A stretch of DNA of 64,000 nt, taken from NCBI RefSeq assembly GCF_902859945.1, contig NZ_CADIKL010000036.1:1-64000 (forward strand), in the 5' to 3' direction. Below the pieces are notes generated by a model. The model did no database searches. It was not told where the DNA came from and was given only the letters and a program-made list of their open reading frames with translations. Shown one piece after another: positions 52,246 through 60,665 of this stretch. The position numbers and the translations under genes were made by a program. This DNA comes from Paraburkholderia caffeinitolerans (GTDB taxonomy: Bacteria > Pseudomonadota > Gammaproteobacteria > Burkholderiales > Burkholderiaceae). The first letter of the stretch is position 1. The number at the start of each line of letters is the position of its first letter.

Positions 52246-53757
52246 CTACCGATGCCCGCCTCCCGCGGCATCCGTCATCTTCTCGATTACCTGGTCCACG
52301 CCGAAGCTGGCCGCCTTCTGGCGCGGCGGGTACTCCCTGAACGACTCGAGGAATTCGGCCACGCCCGCCTGCGCCGGCACCAGGATGAAGACGTGATCGA
52401 GCAGCCAGTCGTAGTAGGTGTTGGAGGTGATATCCGCTCGCTCGTACGGGTCTGTTCGCAAGTTGAATATCTTCGGCACGCGCAGTGTAACGAGTGGCTC
52501 GGCCCATATCCGCAACGTACCTTCCGTGCGCTGCTCCATGAACACGACCTTCCAGTTGTCGTAGCGCAGACACGCAAGATCGCCGTCGTCGGTGAAATAC
52601 AGGAAGCCCTTGCGATCCGGCTTTTTCTCCTTGCCTTTGAGGTAGGGCATCAGGCTGAAGCCGTCCAGATGCACCTTGAATTCCTTGTTGTTGGCCTTGA
52701 AGCCCTTCTTGAGCTTTTCCTTGACGTCTCCGCCGCCCGCGGCATCGACGATGGTGGGCAGCCAGTCGAGGTGGCTCACGATCTCGTTGCACACCGTGCC
52801 GGGCTTGATGACGCCCGGCCAGCGCACGAGGCAGGGCACGCGATACGCGCCTTCCCAGTTCGAGTTCTTCTCGTTGCGGAACGGCGTCATGCCGGCATCG
52901 GGCCACGAGTTCATGTGCGGGCCGTTGTCGGTGCTGTACATGACCATCGTGTTGTCCGCGATGCCCAGCTCGTCGAGCAGCGCGAGCATCTCGCCGATAT
53001 GCTTGTCGTGCTCGATCATGCAATCGTGGTACTCCGACTGCCAGCGGCCGGCCTGGCCGCGGATGCGGTCCTCGATATGCGTGCGGAAATGCATGTGCGT
53101 GGTGTTGAACCACACGAAGAACGGCTTGTCGTCCTTATGCGCCTTCTTGATGAACTTCTTCGCGGCTGCGATGAATTCGGTGTCGCAGGTCTTCATCCGC
53201 TCTTTGGTCAGCGGCCCGGTGTTCTCGATCTTCTGCCCGCCCTTGCCGTCGGACCAGCAATGCAGCACGCCACGCGGGCCGTACTTCTTGCGGAAATCGG
53301 GGAAATCCTTGGGATCGGGATAGTCGGGCAGCTCCGGCTCTTCCTCTGCATTGAGGTGATAGAGGTTGCCGAAAAATTCGTCGAAGCCGTGCATCGTCGG
53401 CAGATGCTCGTCGCGGTCGCCGAAGTGGTTCTTGCCGAACTGCCCGGTGGAATAGCCGAGATCCTTGAGCAGTTCGGGAATATTCGGATCCGCGGCGTTC
53501 ATGCCGAGCGGCGCGCCAGGCAGGCCCACCTTGGTCAGTCCCGTGCGCAAACCGCATTGCCCGGTGATGAACGATGCGCGGCCCGCCGTGCAACTTTGCT
53601 CACCGTAGTAGTCGGTGAACAGCACGCCGTCTTCGCCGATGCTGTCGATGTTGGGTGTGCGATACCCCATCATCCCCTTCGTGAAGATGCTGAGGTTGGA
53701 TTGACCAATGTCGTCGCCCCAGAGGATCAGGAAGTTGGGTTTCTTCTTGCCCGCCAT
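52246..53757 (-). CDS. Arylsulfatase-family sulfatase (type I, formylglycine)
   Basis: 503 residues, AAGGAG before the ATG. Metal ligands: FLILWGDDIGQSN (Asp15, Asp16) and later YSTDNGPHMNSW (Asp, Asn). The modification site is EQSCTAGRASF (Cys56 to Arg60), followed by GKNHFGDRDEH and HMHFRTHIEDR. Cys56 must be converted to formylglycine for activity. The partner enzyme is encoded 111 bp upstream. There is no signal peptide, so the enzyme is cytoplasmic unless another start or export route exists. The substrate class (sulfate, phosphonate or choline ester) cannot be read from the sequence. Confidence 0.9.
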   Translation of the reverse strand: MAGKKKPNFLILWGDDIGQSNLSIFTKGMMGYRTPNIDSIGEDGVLFTDYYGEQSCTAGRASFITGQCGLRTGLTKVGLPGAPLGMNAADPNIPELLKDLGYSTGQFGKNHFGDRDEHLPTMHGFDEFFGNLYHLNAEEEPELPDYPDPKDFPDFRKKYGPRGVLHCWSDGKGGQKIENTGPLTKERMKTCDTEFIAAAKKFIKKAHKDDKPFFVWFNTTHMHFRTHIEDRIRGQAGRWQSEYHDCMIEHDKHIGEMLALLDELGIADNTMVMYSTDNGPHMNSWPDAGMTPFRNEKNSNWEGAYRVPCLVRWPGVIKPGTVCNEIVSHLDWLPTIVDAAGGGDVKEKLKKGFKANNKEFKVHLDGFSLMPYLKGKEKKPDRKGFLYFTDDGDLACLRYDNWKVVFMEQRTEGTLRIWAEPLVTLRVPKIFNLRTDPYERADITSNTYYDWLLDHVFILVPAQAGVAEFLESFREYPPRQKAASFGVDQVIEKMTDAAGGGHR

Positions 53758-53868
53758 GGAACACTCCTTGCGAATAAAGCCACCGTAGCCGGCAGCGGGA
53801 TTACCTCCGGACCCGGTTGCCGAAGGGTTAGCGTGAGATCGGTTGTCTCGCTTGATTCGACTGCAACT

Positions 53869-54852
53869 TCAACTGGCAGCGGTATCGCGGACGATGCAGC
53901 GAAAGCCTACGTGGCAGGTCGAGGTGTCGACCGGTTGCGCCATTCGCGCGGCGGGGCGATAGCGCCTGCAGTAGTTCGGTGCGCACAGGTACGAGCCGCC
54001 CTTCATCACCTTGCGCGGAATTCGGGTTTGCGGGGCGCGCGGGTCGACGCTCGCTTCAACGGAGCCGCCGCGCGGATTGTCGAGCGTGCAGCACGCCTTG
54101 ACGATTTTCCCGTGGTCCTGGTACCAGTCGGAGGTCAACTCCCACACGTTGCCGGCCATGTCGTAAAGACCGTATCCGTTAGGCGCGAACGAGCCGACCG
54201 GCGCGGTCCATTCGTGACCGTCCTCCAGCAGGTTTTGCCACGGGAACTCGCCTTGCCACGTGTTGGCCATGTGCTTGCCGTCGGGTGTGAACTCGTCGCC
54301 CCAGACGAACTCCGCGCCCTCCAGGCCGCCACGCGCGGCGAACTCCCACTCGGCTTCGGTGGGCAGGTCCTTGCCCGCCCACTTCGCATACGCCTCGGCG
54401 TCTTCGTAGGCGATGTGCACGACAGGATGGTCCCAGAGCCCGTCGAGCGAACTCTCGGGGCCGCGCGGATGCCGCCAGTTCGCGCCGCGGGTATAGACCC
54501 ACCAGTTGTAGTGATTGCGCAGATCCACGCGATGCGGCGGCTTGGCGAACATCACCGAGGCCGGCTCCAGCATTTCGGGCAATGCGCCCGGATAGTCGTC
54601 TGGATTGGCCGGGCGCTCGGCGGAGGTGACATAGCCGGTGGCGTCGGTGAAGCGTTTGAACTCGGCGTTCGTTACCGCATGGCGATCCATCCAGAAGCCG
54701 CGCACGCTAACTTTGTGCGCCGGCGCTTCCTCGGGATAGTGGTGATTGGAACCCATGGCGAAGGTGCCGCCGGGGATACGGACCATTCCCGGCGGGCCGT
54801 CGGGTACGGCGCGTTGGGATGGGTCGTTCGTCTCTGGTACGGGATGAACCAT
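53869..54852 (-). CDS. Formylglycine-generating enzyme (FGE/SUMF1 family)
   Basis: 327 residues of the FGE-sulfatase fold: MVRIPGGTFAMGSNHHYPEEAPAHKVSVRGFWMDRHAVTNAEFKRF, then LPTEAEWEFAARGGLEGAEFVWGDEF and GNVWELTSDWY. The two copper-binding catalytic cysteines are present in MKGGSYLCAPNYCRRYRPAAR. It oxidises the sulfatase Cys to formylglycine. It lies directly upstream of, and on the same strand as, the sulfatase gene, so substrate and maturase are co-encoded. Both calcium-loop regions look intact. Confidence 0.95.
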   Translation of the reverse strand: MVHPVPETNDPSQRAVPDGPPGMVRIPGGTFAMGSNHHYPEEAPAHKVSVRGFWMDRHAVTNAEFKRFTDATGYVTSAERPANPDDYPGALPEMLEPASVMFAKPPHRVDLRNHYNWWVYTRGANWRHPRGPESSLDGLWDHPVVHIAYEDAEAYAKWAGKDLPTEAEWEFAARGGLEGAEFVWGDEFTPDGKHMANTWQGEFPWQNLLEDGHEWTAPVGSFAPNGYGLYDMAGNVWELTSDWYQDHGKIVKACCTLDNPRGGSVEASVDPRAPQTRIPRKVMKGGSYLCAPNYCRRYRPAARMAQPVDTSTCHVGFRCIVRDTAAS

Positions 54853-55056
54853 GTGCAGTCAGGACGTTGAAGTGCTTTGGCGGGGTTCGTGCGTCAGCGC
54901 GCAATCAGAACGAGCCGCAACTCCGGCCGGTCGGCGCGCTGCAGGGGAAACGGATAGCAGCATCAAGTATTGCAGTGGCATTGGGGTTTCCATATCGGTA
55001 AATGGGGCAACGTCATTGCCCTTGAGGGCAATGAAACAAGCTCGGTGTTTAATGGG

Positions 55057-55241
55057 CTAGCCGTAGTGGAGATCGCGCAAGGCGCTGCGCCCCATGAGAT
55101 GCCAGATGCCCGCCACTTGCACGGGCAGCCCCGAGAAAAGCATGACGAAGCCTGCCCAGTGCTGGTCGACGAGCGGCACATTCCACTGGCAGAAGACCGT
55201 CCTTCGGACGACGCCCCCAACCGGGTGCGCCAGGCTGGCCG
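55057..55241 (-). other. Possible remnant of a membrane-protein gene
   Basis: A frame that ends at 55057 and overlaps the NRAMP gene further right reads QWNVPLVDQHWAGFVMLFSGLPVQVAGIWHLMG, a plausible transmembrane tail unlike a random shadow. No start or complete domain is present. It could be the 3' end of a lost transporter gene; it is short and unproven. Confidence 0.3.
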
Positions 55242-56516
55242 CTACCAGCACACCAGTCCCGCCACGCTCGCCGTTGCCACGCAGGCGCACAACAGCCACA
55301 AGTACGCGTTGCGCGGCCGATGCGACCGGGGCAGCGCCACGAGCGCGAGCGCGACCAGCAACCCCACCACGAGCGGCAGCATGAGCGCGTTGATCACTTG
55401 CGCGGCGATGTTCAAGGCGACGAGATCCGGCGCGAGCCAGACGACGAAGGCGCTGCCCGCCACAGCAGCGGCATAGATGCCGTAGAACCATGGCGCGCTG
55501 GCGGGGCGCTGTTCGAGCGAGCGCTTGTAGCCGGCGACCTCGCCGAGTCCCCAGGCGAGTGCGAGCGAGCAGACGATGGCGGCCACGAGCGAAGCGCCCA
55601 GCACGCCGGCGCCGAACAACAGCCGCCCGGCTTGCCAGCCCACGACGGCCGAAAGCGCGTTGCTGATGTCGCCCACGCTTTGCAGGCCGCGCGGCCCGGT
55701 CGCATGGCCGAGCGTGGCCGCTGCCGCCACGAGGATGGCGCCGGTGAGCAGTTGCGTGATCACGGCGCCGACCGCCGTTTCGACCTTGGCCGCGCGATAG
55801 TCGCGCGCGGTGAGCCCTTTGTCCGCGACCGCGGCCTGCTGGTAGAACACCATCCAGGGATTGAAGGTTGCGCCGACCAGCGCGGCGGCGAGCCAGAGAA
55901 ATTCGCTATTGCCGAGCGGCAGATCGCGCAGTTGCCGTGCGAACGTGGCGGCATCCGGATGGGCGCGCCAGGCCACCACGAAGAACGCCAGTTCGAACGC
56001 GCCAATCAGCATCGCGATGCGGTCCACACGCTTGTGCGATCCCGTGAGCACGACACCGAGCAGCGCGCACACCGCAAGGGGCAGCGTGACGTTGCGCGAC
56101 AGGCCGTACATTTCGCCTACGCCTGCCACCCCCGTGAATTCCGTGATGAGCGAGCCGAACACGGCGACCACGAGTCCGAGCGCCGCAATCCATGCCCACA
56201 CAGCGCCGAAGTGCTTGCGAATCAACTCACCGTGCCCTTCGCCGGTGAAAATGCCGAGCCGCACGGCGAGTTCCTGAACCATGTAGAGCACGGGGATCAG
56301 TGCGAGCAGTAGCGGCAACAGGCGCACGCCCCATTGCGCACCGCTCTGGGCCGCGGTGACGACGTTGCCCGCATCGCAGTCCGCCAGCATGACGAGGATG
56401 CCGGGGCCCCAAAGGGCGGTCGATCGCAAAACGCGAATTGGAGAGCGTTTCAGCGCAGGCACTCCATACCGTTGTGTCCGCAACCGGTTAAGCAGAATAG
56501 GGCGAAAGGATCGCAT
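55242..56516 (-). CDS. Divergent NRAMP-superfamily transporter
   Basis: 424 residues with eleven or so hydrophobic helices. Helix 1 has WGPGILVMLADCDAGNVVTAAQSGAQWG, where the NRAMP DPGN metal motif is DAGN (48-51). Helix 6, where Mn/Fe transporters have a Met-Pro-His motif, reads TFNPWMVFYQQAAV (218-228). The fold is NRAMP, but the binding residues differ and resemble the NRAMP-related group that includes magnesium transporters. Cation identity is therefore uncertain. It lies upstream of the FGE gene on the same strand with a 390-bp gap. Confidence 0.8.
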   Translation of the reverse strand: MRSFRPILLNRLRTQRYGVPALKRSPIRVLRSTALWGPGILVMLADCDAGNVVTAAQSGAQWGVRLLPLLLALIPVLYMVQELAVRLGIFTGEGHGELIRKHFGAVWAWIAALGLVVAVFGSLITEFTGVAGVGEMYGLSRNVTLPLAVCALLGVVLTGSHKRVDRIAMLIGAFELAFFVVAWRAHPDAATFARQLRDLPLGNSEFLWLAAALVGATFNPWMVFYQQAAVADKGLTARDYRAAKVETAVGAVITQLLTGAILVAAAATLGHATGPRGLQSVGDISNALSAVVGWQAGRLLFGAGVLGASLVAAIVCSLALAWGLGEVAGYKRSLEQRPASAPWFYGIYAAAVAGSAFVVWLAPDLVALNIAAQVINALMLPLVVGLLVALALVALPRSHRPRNAYLWLLCACVATASVAGLVCW

Positions 56517-57402
56517 CTTGGCACGGTATGTTCGTCAGAGCTGCCACTGGTAAGGCGCGGCATTATTTGACGGGACATCGTGCGAAAAATAGGCCTATAG
56601 ACGAAGCAAGCCTATCACGATGCACATAGTCGAAATCAAATGTGCGCTTCATTCCCGGGTAATCTAAATTCGAGAGAATATTGTTAGTGTTTTGTTAGAA
56701 ATGCCATTTATGAATAAATGCCGAATCGCGTATCGACGGCGCAGAAAAAGCGCGTGACGCACCAAGGGTGCGGCGGGCGATCTCCGGATCGGCTGGCGTG
56801 CGTGTGTCACGGGTGAATAGAACGCAACGGCTCGACGGCACTAGGCGAGTGCGATTTCCGGTCAGCCGCGTATGCGACGATTGCCAAAGTGTCGACTGGA
56901 TGCAGCGCATGCGCCATTAGGGAGTGAGGCAGCGATATTGCCCGTAAGGGCAATTGCAAAAAGAATGCTCGATCTCGCCGATTCGATTCTCCGCAACGGC
57001 CTCGTCCTGTTCGCGAACCTCGGCCTGCTGAATACACGCTTCACGCAATTCGACTACGCGCCGACGGCGATCGGCAATCCGGTCGTGCACATTTCGTATG
57101 TCTCGCCGAACCGGCAATCGAGCGTGCCCCGCCCCCAGTCGCTGAAAGCGCGTTTCATATTGCGAAATTCTCTGAAAATTTCTGCAGCCTCGTTTTTTCG
57201 CCACTCGAAAGCCTGTTTTGCATCGCAAAATCCAACGACTATCTTATTGAATTTAAAGCGTAAATTATGTCTTATGTCTTATATAAGACTTCACCGAAAC
57301 GCGGCGGGCGGCGTTACTATTGAGTCATGCAGTTCGCTTCGACAAACGCGGCGGCACGCTGAAACCATTCAATCAAACGCGCTTTGCTCTTAGGAGAGAC
57401 AC
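56517..57402. other. 886-bp region upstream of aceA with no convincing gene
   Basis: It becomes AT-rich from 57130 to 57300, fitting an aceA promoter and control region. An open frame at 56872-57393 (+) runs almost to aceA, with an internal ATG at 56967, but its residues show no family pattern. ATATTGTTAGTGTTTTGTTAG near 56680 is a second AT-rich patch, probably the NRAMP promoter. Confidence 0.45.
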
Positions 57403-58986
57403 ATGGCCCAGTATCAAGACGACATCAAGGCAGTGGCTGGCTTGAAGGAAAACAACGGCAGCGCCTGGAATGCCATCAATCCCGAGTACGCCGCTCGCAT
57501 GCGTGCCCAGAACAAGTTCAAGACGGGCCTGGACATCGCGAAGTACACCGCGAAGATCATGCGCGCCGACATGGCCGCCTACGACGCCGACCCGTCGAAG
57601 TACACGCAGTCGTTGGGTTGCTGGCACGGTTTCATCGGCCAGCAGAAGATGATCTCCATTAAGAAGCACTTCAACAGCACCGAGCGCCGCTATCTGTACC
57701 TGTCGGGCTGGATGGTCGCTGCGCTGCGCTCCGAGTTCGGCCCGCTGCCGGACCAGTCGATGCACGAAAAGACCTCGGTCAGCGCGCTGATTCGCGAGCT
57801 GTACACCTTCCTGCGCCAAGCCGACGCCCGTGAACTGGGCGGCCTGTTCCGCGAACTCGACGCCGCAAAGGACGCCGCCGCCAAGGCCGCGATCCAGCAA
57901 AAGATCGACAACCACGTCACCCACGTGGTGCCCATCATCGCGGACATTGACGCGGGTTTCGGCAACGCAGAAGCAACGTACCTGCTGGCCAAGCAGTTCA
58001 TCGAAGCGGGCGCATGCTGCATCCAGATCGAAAACCAGGTGTCCGACGAGAAGCAGTGCGGCCACCAGGACGGCAAGGTCACCGTGCCGCACGAGGACTT
58101 CCTCGCGAAGATCCGCGCGATCCGCTACGCGTTCCTGGAACTGGGCGTGGACGACGGCATCATCGTGGCGCGCACCGACTCGCTGGGCGCCGGCCTGACC
58201 AAGCAGATCGCCGTGACCAGCACGCCGGGCGACCTGGGCGACCAATACAACTCGTTCCTCGATTGCGAAGAACTGTCGGCCGACCAACTGGGCAATGGCG
58301 ACGTGATCATCAAGCGCGACGGCAAGCTGCTGCGTCCGAAGCGCCTGCCGAGCAACCTGTTCCAGTTCCGCGCCGGTACGGGCGAAGCGCGCTGCGTGCT
58401 CGATTGCGTCACCGCACTGCAAAACGGCGCCGACCTGCTGTGGATCGAAACCGAAAAACCGCATATCGCGCAGATCGGCGGCATGGTCAGCGAGATTCGC
58501 AAGGTCATCCCGAACGCGAAGCTGGTGTACAACAACAGCCCGTCGTTCAACTGGACGCTGAACTTCCGCCAGCAGGCGTATGACGCGATGAAGGCTGAGG
58601 GCAAGGATGTGTCGGCCTACGAACGCGGCCAGCTGATGAGCGTGGAATACGACCAGACCGAACTGGCGAAGCTCGCCGATGAAAAGATCCGCACCTTCCA
58701 GGCCGATTCATCGCGTGAAGCCGGTATCTTCCATCACCTGATCACGCTGCCGACGTACCACACCGCTGCGCTGTCGACCGACAACCTCGCGAAGGAATAC
58801 TTCGGCGACCAGGGCATGCTCGGTTATGTGGCTGGCGTGCAGCGCAAGGAAATCCGCCAGGGCATCGCTTGCGTGAAGCACCAGAACATGTCGGGCTCGG
58901 ACATCGGCGACGATCATAAGGAATACTTCAGCGGTGATGCGGCGCTGAAGGCGGCGGGTAAGGACAATACGATGAATCAGTTCTGA
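57403..58986 (+). CDS. aceA: Isocitrate lyase
   Basis: 527 residues with TAGGAG seven bases before the ATG. The catalytic loop is EKQCGHQDGK (KQCGH at 217-221), where E. coli has KKCGH; the length and KQCGH are typical of the long Pseudomonas/Burkholderia isoform. Also present: IIADIDAGFGNAEATYLLAKQFIEAGA (metal site) and IVARTDSLGAGL. It cleaves isocitrate to glyoxylate and succinate in the glyoxylate bypass. No malate synthase is adjacent. It is followed by an intrinsic terminator and appears monocistronic. Confidence 0.95.
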   Translation: MAQYQDDIKAVAGLKENNGSAWNAINPEYAARMRAQNKFKTGLDIAKYTAKIMRADMAAYDADPSKYTQSLGCWHGFIGQQKMISIKKHFNSTERRYLYLSGWMVAALRSEFGPLPDQSMHEKTSVSALIRELYTFLRQADARELGGLFRELDAAKDAAAKAAIQQKIDNHVTHVVPIIADIDAGFGNAEATYLLAKQFIEAGACCIQIENQVSDEKQCGHQDGKVTVPHEDFLAKIRAIRYAFLELGVDDGIIVARTDSLGAGLTKQIAVTSTPGDLGDQYNSFLDCEELSADQLGNGDVIIKRDGKLLRPKRLPSNLFQFRAGTGEARCVLDCVTALQNGADLLWIETEKPHIAQIGGMVSEIRKVIPNAKLVYNNSPSFNWTLNFRQQAYDAMKAEGKDVSAYERGQLMSVEYDQTELAKLADEKIRTFQADSSREAGIFHHLITLPTYHTAALSTDNLAKEYFGDQGMLGYVAGVQRKEIRQGIACVKHQNMSGSDIGDDHKEYFSGDAALKAAGKDNTMNQF

Positions 58987-59009
58987 TTTCGGCAGTACCT
59001 GAAGCTACA

Positions 59010-59042
59010 CGCCAATCCGGTAATACGGGTTGGCGTTTTTTT
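59010..59042 (+). terminator. Intrinsic terminator of aceA
   Basis: A 10-bp stem CGCCAATCCG / CGGGTTGGCG with a 6-nt loop followed by seven Ts, 24 bp after the aceA stop codon. Confidence 0.9.
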
Positions 59043-59090
59043 ATCCGGGCAATAAATGTTGGCGGGCGATGGCGGGTGATTCAACGCCGG

Positions 59091-60665
59091 CTACCACGTC
59101 TTCTCCCCATCAGCCCCAGCCGCGCCAATCTCCCCCGTAGCCAGCGCGAGCGACGCTGCAGCGGACAGCGCCGCGCTATAGCTATCCGCTGCCGCATTCT
59201 GCGCGGCGATCAATTGGTTTTGTGCGAGCAGCGCGTCGGTGATCGAGCCCACGCCGTGCCGGTAAGCCGTGAACGCCGCGTCGTACGTGGTCTGCGCGGC
59301 GGCGACCAGTTCCTTGGCGGCATCGTTCGATGCGAGGCTCGTGGACAGCGCGTTCTGCGCGGCAACGACCTGCCGGACGGCTTCTTCCTTGGTCCGGGTC
59401 ACGCGCGCCGATGCGCTGTCCGCGTCGTTGCGCGCCTGCATCAGCACGGCGGAGCGCAAGCCGCCGTCGTATAGCGGGATCGTCACGCCAAGGAACACGC
59501 CGCCGCTGCGGCGGCTGCCGTTCAAATTCACCGTGGCCGCCTGATCGCCCACGGGCGGAATCGCGGTGATCGCCGTTTGCCCGGTGCCGTAGGCGGCCAC
59601 TGCGGAGAGGAACACCTTCGGCATGAACGCAGCCTTGGCCGCGCGGATCTTCGCCTGATTGGCCTGTTCGAGCGCGTAGGCGCTCTGCACATCGGGCCGC
59701 CGCGCGATCGCATCGGCGACGATCTCGTCGACCGACTGGTGCAGCGCCGGCGTCAACGCGCGTGCCGGCAACGGCGCAATCGTCGGCTTCGACAATGGCG
59801 AGATGCCGAGCGCGGACAGGAGGCTCAGATAGCTGTCGCTGAGCGCGCCATCGGCCTGCACTTTCACGAGATTCGCCTGCGCGCGGTTCTGCGTGGCCTG
59901 TGCCACTTCGACGACTGTGCCCACGCCCTGTTTCATCCGTGCACGCGAGGCGGCGAGAATGCCATCCGCGTTGACGAGCGCCTGCTGCGCGGTGCTCGCG
60001 CGTGCGCTGGCGGCTTCGTAGGCGTAGTACGCAACGCTCACCGCGTGGATCACCTGCTGATGGACGGCCGTGAACGCGATGTCGGCGGCCAACGAAACCT
60101 GGGTGGCCGCGTCGACGCGCGCGCTGCGGCCGCCGAAGTCGAACAGCAGCCATTGCAGCGAGACGACCGAGACCGAGCCGTGAATGTCGCCATGGGTCGA
60201 CACGTTGCCGAGCAATGTCGATGACGAGCCGCTCGACGCCTGGTATCCGCCCATCACGGTTGCGGTGAGCAGCGGCAGATACGCGGCCTTCGCGACGCCC
60301 GCCGCGAGCGCCGCATTGCGCGCGTCGTTCCAGGCGATGCGCGTCGTCGGGTTGGTGGATTCGGCGAGATCGATCAGCTCGGGCAGCGTGTACGCGTGGT
60401 TCGTGTCCAGCGCGGCGGCGGGTTCGACGGACGCCAGTGCGGCGCTGCGTGGCAGCGTGTAGCCCTCGTGCGCGGATGGTGAGGATTGTGCCGATTGCCC
60501 AGCGTTTTGCGACGGGCCGGGCACGATGTTGCCGGCCGTGTCGGTTTGCGGCTGCCACGGACGGTCGGGCGCGGGGGGCGCGAGATCGAGCGAGGACGTC
60601 GCGCATCCCGCGAGTCCGGCAACGGCCAGTGCGATCAACCAGGGTTTCGGGTCAGGGGCGCGCAT
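59091..60665 (-). CDS. mdtP: TolC-family outer-membrane efflux lipoprotein (MdtP-like)
   Basis: 524 residues: signal peptide with lipobox LAGC, then two outer-membrane factor repeats (about 90-300 and 310-510), with long Ala-rich alpha-hairpins such as AYYAYEAASARASTAQQAL and IPLYDGGLRSAVLMQARNDADSASARV. This forms the outer-membrane exit duct. It is last in the operon ytcA-mdtN-mdtO-mdtP and overlaps mdtO by 14 bp. In E. coli the MdtNOP set is linked to resistance to puromycin, acriflavine and sulfa drugs; specificity here is unknown. Confidence 0.9.
   Translation of the reverse strand: MRAPDPKPWLIALAVAGLAGCATSSLDLAPPAPDRPWQPQTDTAGNIVPGPSQNAGQSAQSSPSAHEGYTLPRSAALASVEPAAALDTNHAYTLPELIDLAESTNPTTRIAWNDARNAALAAGVAKAAYLPLLTATVMGGYQASSGSSSTLLGNVSTHGDIHGSVSVVSLQWLLFDFGGRSARVDAATQVSLAADIAFTAVHQQVIHAVSVAYYAYEAASARASTAQQALVNADGILAASRARMKQGVGTVVEVAQATQNRAQANLVKVQADGALSDSYLSLLSALGISPLSKPTIAPLPARALTPALHQSVDEIVADAIARRPDVQSAYALEQANQAKIRAAKAAFMPKVFLSAVAAYGTGQTAITAIPPVGDQAATVNLNGSRRSGGVFLGVTIPLYDGGLRSAVLMQARNDADSASARVTRTKEEAVRQVVAAQNALSTSLASNDAAKELVAAAQTTYDAAFTAYRHGVGSITDALLAQNQLIAAQNAAADSYSAALSAAASLALATGEIGAAGADGEKTW

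Noticed and set aside
52252..54870. 872-residue rightward open frame
   Set aside because: It is the antisense of the sulfatase and FGE genes, whose catalytic motifs are intact on the other strand.
57010..57240. Small gene upstream of aceA
   Set aside because: Open frames exist on both strands but none has a ribosome site plus family-like residues; the AT-rich stretch is better read as a promoter region.
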